Positions 23,201 to 37,500 of a DNA stretch of 64,000 bases are shown here, one piece after another. The stretch's first letter is position 1. Every line of letters starts with the position of its first letter. Below the pieces are notes generated by a model. That model saw only the letters and a list, made by a program, of their open reading frames with translations. It did not search any database and was not told the origin of the DNA. Made by a program: the position numbers and the translations under genes. The DNA is from Macrotis lagotis (taxonomy: Eukaryota; Chordata; Mammalia; Peramelemorphia; Peramelidae). The stretch is taken from contig NC_133658.1 in assembly GCF_037893015.1 (NCBI RefSeq), positions 287,003,719 through 287,067,718 on the forward strand, read 5' to 3'.

Positions 23201-26200
23201 ATTTACTTAACTCCACTTTTTGTTCTTAAATTTGGGCTTTATGTCAGGATCAGATTTGAAATTTTCCTAAACTTTTGCATCAGATGATCAGCTCTGATTG
23301 GTCTTTCCCTGAGCCACCTGGGTTCCTATGCTGACCTCCATATCACAAGTTTAGGTTACCCTTGATCTTTGAGAGTCAGGATACTGGATGGTTAGGGTTT
23401 TCTCTGGTGTATTAGATTAGAATGTTCTTACCTCAATGCCCATGATCCTGGGACATTTTATTCTGAATGGAATAACAACTTGCTGATACTGGTGCATAAT
23501 CATGCCACTTTCTGGCCTAGACTATCTAAGCTACTCTAGGACCATCTGTCTACCTGGGACTTTCTTGAAAAAGCCTTTATTAGCTATCTAGACACAGAGC
23601 CTCTAGACTATGTATATCTATGGCTAGTCTCTGGCTGCACCTGGAGAATATCTTGTACTGCCTCTGGCTATGTTGGTGGTCCCTTTTTTATTGTGCTCAG
23701 GCTTCTCAGAGATCTCTTATGCAGTTCTAGTGTGGGAGAACTCACTATAGTTTTTCATTGGAATGACTGGTCATTATTCAGTCTGAGTGAACTTAATTAT
23801 TTTCTTGGACTAGATATATGAGAGCTATGTAGTTTGCCTCACATTTAGATGTGAGGCAGATGTAGCCATCTTGGTCAGAGGTCTTGAAGAAAAATTTAGA
23901 TCAATGCAGAGGTATTTCAGGTAGCAAGAATGAGGTATGTTGGGGCGGCCAGGTGGCGCAGTGAATAGAGCACCGGCCTTGGAGTCAGGAGTACCTGAGT
24001 TCAAATCCGACCTCAGACACTTAAGAATTACCTAGCTGTGTGGCCTTGGGCAAGCCACTTAACCCCATTGCCTTGAAAAAATCTAAAAAAAAAATAAATA
24101 AGTAAAAAAGAATGAGGTATGCTAAGTCTTGGAAATGGGACAATGCATAGATGGGGTGAGTGAAAGAGGAAGGTTCAGATAGGAGAATAAAGAGCAATAT
24201 GACTAGAATTAGATCAGACCGGAGCAGCTAGGTGGTACAGTGGATAGAGCACTGGCCCTGGAGTCTGGGGGACCTAGTTCAAATTTGAACTCAGACACTT
24301 AATAATTACCTAGCTGTGTGACCCTCAGCAAGTCAATTAACCCCATTGCCTTGCAAAAAAAAAAAAGAAAAGAAAAAAGAATCAGATCAGATCATGAACA
24401 CTAGGGTTAGAAATGGGGGGGGGGGGTAAAGAAAAACAGTTTAACAAAACTGATTTACCTATCATGTTTTGCCTTCCTAATATGCAAGCTGTCCCAACTC
24501 TGCAAAGACAGAGTGGAGATGCACTTTAAACATTCTTCTCTAGGGCAAAGCTTGGTCATTATAAACATGCAGAACTCAAGTTCTTTTTTTGTTCTGTCTC
24601 TTTTCTTTGTTATTATTATCATTATCATCATCATCATTATTATGTATATTTTTCCTGACTCTGCTTTTGTCAATTTGGCTTTGTTCATATATGTGTTTTG
24701 ATGCTTCTCTGAATTCTTCATAATAACCATTTCTTATGACACAGTAGTTTTCCAGTACATTTCCAGTACATTCACATCCCATATTTTATTACTCCCCCAG
24801 TTTTCTTTAGTTAGCTTTTTTGTTTCCTTTTCTAGCTGTTCAATTTTACTTTTAACATGATTGTTTTCTTCATTTAATTTTTCATAATACTCCTGCATGA
24901 CTCTCATGTCTTTTCTCCATTTTTCTTCTTCCTCTCTTCTTGATTTTTAAAATCCTTTTTGAGCTCTTTGAAGAAGTCCTTTTGGAATTGAGATCAACTC
25001 ATCAACTCCTTAGAGGCTTCACATATAGGCATTTTTTAACTGCTTTCCTCTTCTGAGATGACCTTTTTATCACCCCCTATGGGAACAGAAGCTGTTAATG
25101 GTTAGTGTCTTTTTTTTGGGGGGTGGGGGTTATTTTGTCAGTTCAGCTCTGTTCCTGTGGTATAGAGTAGGTATATTGTCCCAGGTTTTTTCCCTAGGGG
25201 CTGGAGTTCTAGTACCTGGCTTTCCACTTTGGCATTTCTGTTGTTCCCAGTTTGCTCCCTGTGCTAGTATAGTCCAGGCAGTGGCAACTTCCCAGGATTC
25301 AAAACCTTGCTCTCCCAGTTTGTGTTGGAACCCTCACTGCTGGCAGAGCTGCACTAAAACCTTAGCTGTACTATTTCTAAAAGCCTCTCACTGACTTCCC
25401 AGTTCTACTGCCTACACTAGGCTATCCTCCTCTACATAGAAGCTTCTCCATGAAGAGAATTACAAATCAAAGCAACTATGAGATTTTACTTTATATAGAG
25501 CAAAATGACAAAGATGACCAAAAAATGGAAATAGTCAATATTGAAGGGGTTTCAGAAAGATAGGCACACTAATAAAGTTATGAATTGGTCCAACCATTCT
25601 AGAAAATGATAAGGAATTTTTTTTCAAAAAAAAAAGAATAGATACATAACCATAGATTTCATTGCTAGATTTTTTCCTGAAGTTTCTCCAAGAAATCTTG
25701 CTAAAATGTTATTTCACTATTTTTTGGTGGGTTCTGTCACTTTAGGCTCTGTTTAGGGGCTTCATTCAAAGTTGTTTTGGGAAAAGCTTCAGGAGCTTCC
25801 TAGCTTCCATTATCTTGGCTCTGCTACCACTCCCTCAATTGATAGGCACCAACTTGGTTTCTAATTGTTTGCCACAACATAAAATGTTCTTATCAATAGT
25901 TTGGAACTGATAGGACTTTTCTTTCAATCTTTGAGGCCCTGTGGTACATGCTTAGCAATGGAATCTATGGATCCAAGGTTATGTATATATTAATTCCTTT
26001 TTTGGGAAATGAAATTTCTTAACATTTTCTAGAATGGTTGGACCAATTTATAACTTCAACTATAGTGTATTAGTATGCCTGTCTTTCCAAATCCCCTCCA
26101 ATCTTTGCTATTTTCATTTTTAGTCATCTTTACCATTTTGCTTAATATGAAATAAAACCTCATGGTTGCTTTGATTTGTAATTCTCTTATTATGAGTGAC

Positions 26201-27183
26201 TTGGAGCAACCTCTTATGTAGTTGTCAGTAATTTGTGATTCTTTTTTTAAAAACTATTTATTTATACTCTTTGGTTAATTATTGATTTGTAAAGGAAATG
26301 AATTCATTAGGATGATTAGAGGGGCCTGGTGATGGAATGAGCTGCCTGCTGATCAAGGGAACTCTCCATCTCTGAACCTGATCTGGCAGAGAGAGGAGGA
26401 TCTCCAATTCAGGACCCTGAGGGGCCTTGTGCCTCTGAAATCCTCTAACAAGTAGCTAACCAATCCTCCAAATGAACCAGTATTAAATTTTATTCCTGAA
26501 GTACCTGTGTTTGTTAAAGGAAAGTCTGGAATTAGGGGATTTCTAGATTGGTAAAGTTGGCCTCAAATAGTCTATGATTTCTTTTTTGCAGAATCTCTGA
26601 GTAACAATTCCAAGCGCTGGATTTGCATACTATTGGTGTTGGCTGCCTGCCTGGTTGTATATAGGTAAAGAAAGAATTTATTTTAAATATGATTTTTGGT
26701 TAAAAATAAGGATATGATTCAAGAAAGATAAGTGTTATAAATCCATACATTCAGAAGGAAAATCAAAGAATAATTCATATTGCAAGGCAAATAAGGAAAT
26801 GAGAGTAGGCAATGCAGTTGTTTAAGTTTCAATAGTCTGGCCACCAAAGTATAAAATTTATACTTTATTTGGACGGGGTCTGAGCAGATGTCTAAGTTAG
26901 TTCAAGGTAAGAAAAAAGCATTTGTCAATCCAAATTTAGATATAAACAAGACTGTAGCTTAAAGATACATTGATTGTTACATCATCTGTCTCTAAAGCAA
27001 GTTATTAGATTCTTTTATTGCTATGGGATAACTTGAAAGTTGTAGAATCATAGGCACAGGGAGTTCTAACCCCACTTTTTATGAATGATGAGACTTATAA
27101 ACTTATAAACCAGAATCTGAGAGATAGATACAACATAATTTGATGGAGGAAGCATTACCAACTAAGAGAGATCAGGTAAGCAT

Positions 27184-27242
<59 letters not shown>

Positions 27243-30200
27243 TTACTACTACTACTACTACTATTACTACTACTACTATTACTAATAATAATAATAATAG
27301 CTGACATTTATGGAGTACTTTAAGGTTTGAAAATTAATTTGTTTATGCTATCACACTTGATCCTAACAATTGGTGCCTGGGAGATAATCTTATCCACATT
27401 TTTGCAAATAAGGAAACTGAGGCTAAGAGAAGTAAAGTAAATTAGTCAATCAATTAGTCAGCATTTATTAAATTCATTCTAGATGCCAAAAACAGTGATA
27501 AGGACTGGGGTTAGAAAGATAATTAGAGGTAGACCCACCAAGAGGCTATTGCAATATTGAGGCATGAACTGATGATGGCTTGCATTAGACAGTGTCAGAG
27601 GAAAGGGGGGGAGGATGTGAGAAAGAGTATGATATAAAATTGCCAGTACCTGGTAAGAGATTGGATATAGGAAGTGAAAGGGAGTGAGTAGTCAAGGATG
27701 ACATCTAACTTGCAAGTTTAGGGTATTGGGAGGATGGTGATTTCCTTAACAGTAATGGGGAAGTTGGGGAGAAGGGAGGATTTGGGAGGAATTATAATAA
27801 ATTCAGCTTTTATTGGGTTGAGTTTAAGACATCTATAGAACATCCAGTTTGTGATATCTAATAAGATTTGGAGATGGGAATCTAGAAGTCAGCATAGATT
27901 CAGGCTAGATAAATCTGAAAATCAACAGCACAGAGATGATAATTGAAACTATGGAAGTTGATGAAATCAGCAATTGAAATAGTTTAGAGGGAGGAGAGAA
28001 GGCAAAAGAAGCCCTGTAAGATACCCCAGGTGTGTGTGATTTGGATGATGATCCAGTAAAGGTGACTGAGAAGGAACAGTCAGGAAAAAGGCTCAGTTTA
28101 GAACAGTATCTCAGAAAATTTGGGAGAATAATCAGCAGTATCAAAGGTCCAGGATGTATCCAGAGTCCAAAGTATCTAGGATAAGAATTGAGAAAATAAC
28201 ATTAGATTTAAGAAATTACAGTTAACTTTGGAGAGAACAGTTTAGGCTGAATGATAAAGTCAGAAGTCAGATTGCCAAGAGTTAAGAGAGTAAGAAGAAA
28301 GGAAGTAGAAGTACCCATTATAGCCAACCTCCTTAAAGAATTATGCATGAAAGGGAGAAGAGATATGATGGGACCACAACTAGAATGGGTGGATAAATCA
28401 AATGAAAGGTTTTTGAAGACAGAGGAAACATGGGTCCATTTGTAGGGAGTAGGGAAGCATTGAATATAAGAGTGGCAATGTAAAAGGAGCTTTCTGGACG
28501 GATTGGGGTCACTTGTGTAAACAGAAGGGTTTATCTTGGCAAAGAGAAGGATGTGAACACAGTTCCTCCTGATTCCAAGTCCACTATTCTATTAGATCAC
28601 TGAATGGGAGAGGTATGGATTACCCCTATTTGAGGAGTGGGATAGAAAAATTACTATTTATATGGGGTTCTAAAGTTATCAGAGCACTTTACATACATTA
28701 TTTTATTGGAGTTTCACAATAACTGTGCTTTGTAGACAGTACCAATAGCATTATCTTCATTTTTCTTATAAGGAAACTGAAGTTCAGAGAGCTTAAGTGA
28801 CCTTCCATTGGCCTCATAACTCAAATTAAGGCTTCAGTTTCTTCATCTGAGGGCTTGGACTAGATTATCTCTATGGATCCTTTCTTAGGATCATATTCTT
28901 TCCATCTTCTTATATTCATGGCAATCTCAGTTTCTTTTTTGTATTATTCTAACTGTAGTAGTGCATATGCTGCCTAATAGAATATGAAAGACCTTCTTTT
29001 TGATCATTTAAAGCACAAGTAAACAAAACACAAAGCACAAATAAACAAACAAATCTTTTTCTTATCCATTTTTGGTAGAAGCCTTGGCAGGGAAAAGCTT
29101 TAGTTGGAATACAGAGAAGTGTATCTCCATGGGATAAGTTGGGGTTGGAAAACGAGCCATTTCTTCCAAGTCCTGTAATAAGCATAGGGATTCACAACTA
29201 ATTAGTCATTAACCTTGAAGGCATTTTGTTGTGTTTTAGGGGAGGGGGAGTGAAGATTTTCTGAACTGCTAGTTCTTCATTGATCCCAGAAGTATGAGAT
29301 CTGGTGGACTCATCTTTTTCTTATCCTGCTCTAAGAATTGGGAGAAAAGAGGAAAAATATAAATGTTGGACACATCTGCCTATATAAACGTAAATTGTGA
29401 CATAATAAAATGCCATTACTCATGTCAAGAAGGAGAAACACAGTGACTTACTTTCTATGCCACCACATTACTCTGCTTTAAAAATGTCCTCAGAATTCCA
29501 TATTCCTTATGAGATGGTGTGGTGGAAAGAGGAATGGGCCTAGAGTCAGGAGAGCTGAGTTCAAATTTGGTTACAGATGCTAATTAGTTATGTATGACCT
29601 TGACTAAGTCCTGAGAGCAAAACCTCTGTTTGCCTCAGTTTCCTTAACTGTAAAATGAGGATAACAATACCTAATATCTCATAGGATTTCTGGGAGGATC
29701 AAAGGAGAAAATATTTATAAAGTGATTAGTATAGGGCCTAAAATATAGTAAGTACTATTTCAAACTTAGTTCTCCAATCCCTTTTGCCAGAGTCTGGGGG
29801 CCAATTAGCTGAAGATATATGCAAGATTTTAAACTATTTTACAACTCTCCCTTCACCAGTAATTTTATCTATAGCAATTTATTTTAGTTAAATCATTCAT
29901 ACAAGCATAAAAAGGCTCATTCTCTCAGCTCCCTGTTAGTGTATGTGTGTGTGTGTGTGTGTGTGTGTATGTGAGGTGCCTACTTCAGTATGGTAGAGAA
30001 AGGATCAAAAATACAATCTCATAGATGTCATAGTCTATCTATGGCTCTGTGAAAAGTCTCCTTAAAATAGGGCCATCTTCCAACCTTTCTTTGCCTATCT
30101 AAGCAAAGTGTCACAAATTGGTACTTGATAACCACATCTTCTTTTCAGTTATACAACTTTGACTTTGGAGATGGATGACTGGGAAATCTGATTCCTTTTT

Positions 30201-33200
30201 TTCTGTCAGGGAAACTATCTTCAAAGAGGAACTTTCACAACTACTCTGTTGTAAGGGACTATTGTATGACCTGGTGTCCTCAAGCACCAGAGCCTTGTTT
30301 TACTGGTTGATTGTAGAGTGCCATGGGAGTGGGAGTGGACCAGGGCCTGGGGAGGATATTTAAGCACTTGTATTTGGTTTAATAAACGGAGGTCTTGGAG
30401 AACTTGTCTCCCTTGTCTCTCACCCCTTCAACATTCGCCTGGGTAAGGATAAGCTAGCTGGCATGAACCTAACACTTCCTGAACAGCTAGTCTAACAAGA
30501 ACATAATATTTTGTGATTTGGTAAATTGTCTGAGTTTGGCTGTGCCCTTCAAATTTATCATCTTATAATAAGGTTGGCCACTGAATTAATTGCCTTTCCA
30601 TCTCCCCTGAGTTTTATTTGCAAAGATTCATTCTTTCCTTTCTCAAAAATTTTTTATTTACAAAACCTTTATTTCCTATTATATCTCTCTTCAATACTGT
30701 GGCATTTAAAAAGGTTTGAAAAGCATAATTTCTGAGTAATTTAATTATTTTATTAATAAGGTCAACATATTTATTAATAAAAAGATGCCCATTTGGCTAT
30801 CTCTCTAAGACCAAAGACCCCTAATAGCAGTAGATTCATAGTTTATATGTCCTTTAAAGCTAAAGTGTTCTGGAGGATGGCAATCAACTCTGATTGGTTA
30901 CCAATTAATGAGAAAATGGGGGTGGCTAGGTGGTGTAGTGGATAAAGCACCAGCCCTGAAGTCAGGAGTACCTGGGTTCAAATCTGGCCTCAGACACTTA
31001 ATAATTACCTAGCTGTGTGGCCTTGGGCAAGCCACTTAACCCCATTTGCCTGGCCAAAAACCTAAAAAACATTAATGAGAAAATGAACTTTAAAATGAGT
31101 GAATGGCCTATATTACAATGAAGGTTTTGTGGTATGTGACTTGCATCTCCCAAATCTTGGTCAAAGAGACTTAACAATATCCATATAACCTTGTTTTCTG
31201 ACAAAAGAGAAGTTCCACATTTTCCCAGACCTCTCTGGGCAAACTCAATAAGTGGAATTGCACCCATCAGCCCAAACTTAGAATTTCTTTTACTGTCTAA
31301 TTAGATCTTGACCTGGGTAAATTTCTATGATTTCCCATACTGGTTGATTTCTGGATGAGAAAGTAGAAAAAAGGAAAAATCTTGGTTTTGGTTCAATAAT
31401 TAGTTACTAAATATATGAGTGAAATAATCATTTTTTACAATATCTTCCTTTAACTTGTATTCCTCTCTAGGTCTCTGGGCTGCTTCTGTTTCTTCTTCTT
31501 CTTCTTCTTCTTCTTCTTCTTCTCCTTTTCCTTCTCCTCCTCCTCCTCCTCCTCCTTCCTTCTTCTTTTTTAGTTGTTTTTTTTTTTTTGCAAGGCAATG
31601 GGGTTAAGTGGCTTGCCCAAGGCCACAAAGCTAGGTAATTATTAAGTGTCTGAGGCCGGATTTGAACTTAGGTACTCCTGACTCCAGGGCCGGTGCTCTA
31701 TTCACTGCACCACCTAGCCACCTGGTCCCTAGGCTTCTTACTGCTGAGTAATCACAATAGCTAGTTTATTGCAGCTCCATCTTTATATTATGCCACTGTG
31801 GACATATCCATCAACATTTCTACTTTCCATATCTAACTCCAGGATCAGTACTCAAATCAACAGTACCACACTGTGGCTCCTGGAAAGGACATGTCAGTCA
31901 AGTATTTTGTAACTCCATGTATTAGCCTTTTGGTTTTTCTGACCAAAACATACTTCCTGGTCAATATCCCCTTATAGGTGTTGTTTCCTTCTTTTAAAAT
32001 ATAGATTTCTTGAGGACAGGACCTATCTTGATTTTTAAATTTGTATCCCTAGCACAGTGTCTGGAACATACTATTCCCTTCCTTCCTTTTTCCTTTCTTC
32101 CTCCCTCCTTCCTTTACTTCCTCCTTCCTTCCTACCTTTCTTACTTCCCCCCTTTCTTCCTCTTTTTTCTTTTATTTCTTTCCATTATCAAAAGAACTGT
32201 ATTTCATCTATTATCTTCCTTTTACAGCAAATTCTTCACTGTGGGACACAATACTCCTCTACCACAACCAAAGCCACAAAGGTGAGTGACCTTCTTTACT
32301 TAATTTATGAAATCGAAGTGATCTTAGAGATTGTGCAGAAAAGGCCTTTGACCAAGATTAAGATTCTAAAGCTCAGGGGTGGCTAGGTGGTGCAGTGGAT
32401 AAAGCACCAGCCCTGGAGTCAGGAGTACCTGGGTTCAAATCCAGTCTCAGACACTTAATAATTACGTAGTTGTGTGGCCTTGGGCAAGCCACTTAACCCC
32501 ATTTGCCTTGCAAAAATCTTAAAAAAAAAGGAAAGAAAAAAAAAGATTCTAAAGATCATCTGGAAAGAGAACATACCAGACACTGAAGTCCTTCTTGAGC
32601 AAAACTTTCTAGCATTCCAACATTACTACAGAGAGTACAGCATATGGTTAGAATGCCAGATATACAGTTGCCAAAAAAAACTATTTTATGAAGAACTCAA
32701 AGAGGGCAAGTGTTCACAAGGGGGTCAGAAGAAGACATGCAGAGACACCCTGAAGATCTCACTGAAGAACTTTAGAATTGATTGCACAGCATGGAAGACA
32801 CTGACACAGGACCGCCCAGCATGGCATGCCCTCCTCAGTGAGAGGGTTGCATTTTGTGAGGAAGGCAGAATTGAAGCAGCTCAAAGGAAACATGACACCT
32901 GTAAGTTCAGAGTACCCACCCCAGGAGATCACATGGACTTTTTGGCCCACCTTGTAGTAGAGTATTTGTAGCTCATATTGGTCTGAGCAGCCACAGTAGG
33001 ACACACTGTGACTTGTCTCAAACATAGTTTTTCTCTTCTTTAATGATGAAGGACAAGAACCAACCAGAATAAGGCATCAGTCTTTCCTTTCAATTAGAAT
33101 TATATCCTGGGCTGATTGATTTATTCTAGGAAGCCCTGGGTGGGAAATCTCCCTCTGATTAGTGCAGGTGGTCACCTTCTCTCCAATTTACAGGCTTAGA

Positions 33201-34515
33201 GAGTTTCCAAGAACATTGAGGGCCTCCATGTGATAGAAGCAGAACTTGAATTCAGATCTTCTTGGCCCTCTCTCTACCACTATCTTATTGGGAATAAAAA
33301 AAAGTAACTGGTGAGAAGGCTGGTGAATCTCTTTTCTGGATCTTTTTTCCTTTTCTGGATTTTTTTCCAAATAATCAATAAACAAATGATTATTGTCTTC
33401 TGTGGGGACCATGAAGAATTATCTGACCAGTCCTTTTAGCTCTCATGCAGTTAACAGCCTTAATTTAGATTCACTCACACAGAAACAATACATACATAAA
33501 ACAAAGAGATTCATTATTCTGTCAATAAAGAGTCATTTTTTTCCCCCTTCAGGACTTGTATAAAGTCCTGTCCTGGTTTGGGAAGATAGAAATATCAGAT
33601 AAGAGATGGTTCTTACCTAGGTTTGTTGTGTGAATAGCACAAGATAATATTTTAAAAGTTCTGTATAAATTCTGGCTGATATTATTATTATTATTATTTC
33701 AAAGGTCTTGAAAAAAAATCAAACCATTCATTCTCTCCTTTTCTCCAGTCTCTGATAAGTGGTAACCATTTTTCAAGCCAAGTTCAGATCTTAAGTTTGT
33801 TTTCAATTCACAGGATAACACCAGTGGATCTCATCTTCTTTCTGTCCCATTGACTGCTGATAGTTTTAATTTCTTCTTCTGAAAACTATTTATTCATATT
33901 TTGTAACCATTTATCAACTACTGAATGGTTCTTATTCTTATAAATTAGAATCAGTACCCTTTTGTTGCTTTGTCATTTTTCAATTGTGTCAAACTCTTTT
34001 TGACCCCATTTAAGGTTTTCTTAGTAAAACTTTTGGAGTGGCTTTCCATTTCTTTCTCCAACTCATTTTACAGATAAAGAAAGTAAGACAAAAAGGGTTG
34101 AGTGATTTTCCCTGAGTCACATAGTACGTATCTGAGGTTGGGTTGGAGAAGAGGAGTCCAGGCCCAATGTGTCACCTAGCTTCACTGTGCAACATAGATA
34201 TCAATTTCTATATATCTTAAAAATGAGACCTTTATCAGTGAAACTTGCTTCAAAGATTTTTCCTGATTTCATCCTTCTTATCTAATTTTGGCATTAGTTT
34301 TGTTTTAATAAAATCTTTTTTATTTTATATGTAGTCAAAACTGTTGTATTTTACCTCCTGTGGTCCCTTACATCTTTTTGTCTGGTTATGAATTCTTCCC
34401 TATCTATAGATTTTACAGGTATTTTCTTCCATGTTTGTCCTATTTGTCTTGATATCACTCTGTATATCTAATTCATGTATTCATTAGAAGCTTATCATGA
34501 GATAAGCTATAGGCT

Positions 34516-34547
<32 letters not shown>

Positions 34548-37500
34548 ATATATATATACATACATACAGTCATGGGCAATGAATAATCCACAATTATTTA
34601 AGTTATCCTTAATTTTTTTAAAGATCATTTTTATAATTGAATTTACATATGTGCTAAGTATAATTTGACCAACTGCAAATTAACTCCCAGATATTTTGTG
34701 AACTGATTTAAAGTGAAATAAAAGAAGTAAGCAGAACTTATAGAAAGTAAAGATAACTGTATACAGAAATTATTGTACTAGGAAAAAATAAAACAAATGA
34801 AAGTGAATATTGCAATAACACAATGACCATATTTGACCCTAGAATCTCCACTGGTTATATATTGTCCTTCCAGTGATTCTGAATTCCCAGTGGTCATCAT
34901 CCAAATCCTATTTCTTGTTCCCCATTGCTGAACCCAATCTCCTCAGAGTCCTTTTCTAAAGCTACTGTGCTCTTTGGAATGTCAGTTCCAAAGGCTACAC
35001 ATTTGTTTTCATCCTTAATCTTTTCTTTTCCCATTCTTTCAGTTTTCTGGCTCTTACTGAGATCTGACTCTATCTATCTTTATGACATAGGATGTCCTTT
35101 TGCATCACTGATTGCAGTTTCACTCATTCCCTATCACCGGGGAACAATGAATATTTCAATTTCCCCACCTCAACCATATATTAACTAGTGATATTTTGAG
35201 GTTTATTTTATATCCCATTAAAAATTTTATGCCTTGAATTTTTGGCCAAATTTCTTGCAATATTGTGGGTGTGGTGTATTTTTTTTAAATTTGCCAATTG
35301 AATAACATCAAATGATCTCATCAGTGTTATTAGGTACTCTATGTCAGGCAGTGGGGATACAGAGTGAGAAATCAAATAGTTCTTCCTTCAAGAAAATTTT
35401 ATTCTTTTGAGGTAGACAATAAGGGCATATACAAATATTTTTCAAAATGTTCTCATGAAGAATGGGTCAAGCACCAACAACAGGCATGATCAGGAAAGTT
35501 CTCACATAGAAGGTGTCCTTTGAAAGAAATAAGGATTCCTAAGAGATAGAGGCAAGGAGAAAGTGCATTACAGGCAGAAAGTACAACTTGTGCAAAGGTG
35601 TGGAGATGAGAAATGGCTTTATCATGTGTGAAGAACAGTGAAGAAGCCAGATTGGCTATATTTCTGGGTTCAAGGAGGTGAGTCATAAAAGTGAGGCTAG
35701 AATGGTGTTTTGGAGTTAGCTGATAAATGCCTTTAAAGACAAACAAAATTTTCATTTGAAAAAAAGTAATAATGGGCCATTGGGGAGAGGAGCATGACCA
35801 GATTTATACTTAAGGAAGATCATATGAGCAGCTGTATGGAGAATAAGTTGTGGAGAGAAAAGACTTGAGAGAGGTAGCCCAATTAAGCAATCCCCACAGT
35901 GGTCAGTAGTACTTAAGGAGAGGACCTGTTTTGGTTTTCTCTTTGTAACTCCATTGTTTAACAATGTTTTACACAGAGTGAAAAACCATTCACTGAATTG
36001 CTGATAGGATGATAGATGGATGAATTGTTCCCAAGAACAAGTCCTAACACTTAAAATAGTTTTAGAAAGAAATGTATTAGATAGTTTGGAAGAGGAGAGT
36101 GACCTAGAACGGAGTTGTGAGGCTCTGAAATGTATAAAAGGTTTAGACAATGGTGGCCCCACTGGAATGACACATGTACAAAGTTAAACAGTTACTCAAA
36201 GATATAAAAAGAACAACTTGAAAGCAAGGAATATTAAGATGGACATGAGTAAATGAAAATGTTCAATTTAGACAGCTAGGTGGTACAATGGATGAGAGAT
36301 ATAGGACCTGGAGTCAGGAAGACACCTATTTCTAAGTTCAAGTCAGGCCTCAGACAAATACTAGCAAGTCACTTTATCCAACTTGACTCAGTTTCCTCAT
36401 CTGTAAGATGAGTTAGAGAAGGAAATGAAAAACCAATCAAGAAAACCCAAAATAAGGCCCAAAGAGTTGGACGCCACTGAAAAAAGATTTAACACAAAAC
36501 ATGGGGCGTCTAGATGTCTCAGTGGATAGAGCACAGGCCCTGAAATCAGGAGTACCTGAGTTCAAATCAGGCCTCAGACACCTAATAATTACCTAGCTGT
36601 GTGGCCTTGGGCAAGCCACTTAACCCCATTTACCTTGCAAAAACCTAATAAAGAAATAAACAAACAAATAAAAAACAAACAAAAAACCAAACAAATAAAT
36701 AAACACCAAATGTAAACATAAAATCTGGGTGAAATCAAAACACAATGGAACCCAAAACACCAGCTTGGGTAAACCAAAAACAAATCCTCCTTGTGGGAAC
36801 TCAAAACAAGTATGCTCTGGGTAGATCCAGGATCCAGGGGGATCCCAGAATACCTTTTCACATCTCCATCTTTCCTGAAATTCTTGAAGTCAGGGTGTTG
36901 GATTTCAACAATATCATAATCTCCCTGAAACAATATATAAATCGTTTCCCCACAAATTGATAAGGAGGAAAAGTTATGGAATGGTATGCAGAAAACAGAA
37001 CTTGAGCCTAGGCCTCTTCTAGACTTTCCTCTGGTGTGGCCTTCCTTCTTTCTTTCCTTCCTTCCTTCCTTCCTTCCTTCCTTCCTTCCTTCCTTCCTCC
37101 CTCCTTCCCTCCCTCCCTCCCTCCCTCCCTCCCTCCCTCCTTCCTTCCTTCCTTCCTTCCTTCCTTCCTTCCTTCCTTCCTCCTTTCCTTCCTCTCTTTC
37201 TTTCTTTCCTCCTTTCTTCCTCTTTTTCCTTTTATTCCTTTCCATTTTCAAAAGGACCAAATTTCATCTCCTATCTTTCCTTTACAGCAAATTCTTCGCT
37301 GTGGGAAACAATACTTCTCCAACACAATCAAAGCCACAAAGGTGAGTGACGTTCTTTACTTAATTTCTGAGATGGAAGAGATCTTAGAGATTGTGCAGAA
37401 AGGTCTTTGACCAAGATTAAGATTCTAAAGATCATCTGGAAAGAGAACATACCAGATACTGAAGTCCTTTCTTGAGCAAAATTGCCTAGCATTCCAACAT

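Larger units (their letters stand above)
18268..26591 (+). other. Intron 1 of the ABO-like gene: repeats, no coding exon seen
   Basis: Contains a C-rich/T-rich stretch (19895-20045), a 29-base poly(A) at 20175-20203, a half-LINE 3' end (about 21806-22215), a deleted L1 (about 22915-23890), two tRNA-type SINEs (23942-24380) and L1 pieces (24790-26290). The open frame on the minus strand at 20862-21134 (90 residues) is unrecognised and probably chance or an old repeat. The segment 21185-21650 has LTR-like composition without proof. Confidence 0.6.
26665..32227 (+). other. Intron 2: repeats and unclassified sequence
   Basis: Holds the ACT microsatellite, MIR-type SINEs (27294-27460, 28650-28815, 29515-29765), a GT repeat, a possible solo LTR (about 30250-30473), two tRNA-type SINEs in opposite orientation (30917-31070 and 31585-31726) and a TTC/TCC repeat. 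The stretch 27480-28560 looks like an old interspersed repeat that I cannot name. No further exon with matching phase was found. Confidence 0.6.
32060..36240 (+). repeat. Intragenic tandem segment, unit A
   Basis: First of three related segments inside the ABO-like gene. It contains stem exon a, an RTE fragment, a MIR-type SINE, L1-derived sequence and, at 35487-35496, the uninterrupted form of the site where unit B carries a retrovirus. It is nearly identical by eye to unit B over long stretches (for example 33500-35480 against 38400-40390). Its left border near 32060 is approximate; the 36250-37040 type of upstream sequence seen in units B and C is absent here. Confidence 0.85.

Noticed and set aside
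30138..30160. 'cttcttttcag' as a further ABO-like exon acceptor
   Set aside because: The following sequence has no similarity to the gene, and no donor restores the phase between exon 2 and the stem exons.
32474..32971. A 165-residue open frame
   Set aside because: It begins in a SINE and runs into an RTE reverse transcriptase tail; a chance fusion of two repeats.
36589..37260. A 223-residue open frame on the minus strand
   Set aside because: Most of it is the TTCC microsatellite read as EGRKEGRK repeats, with SINE sequence at one end; no protein.
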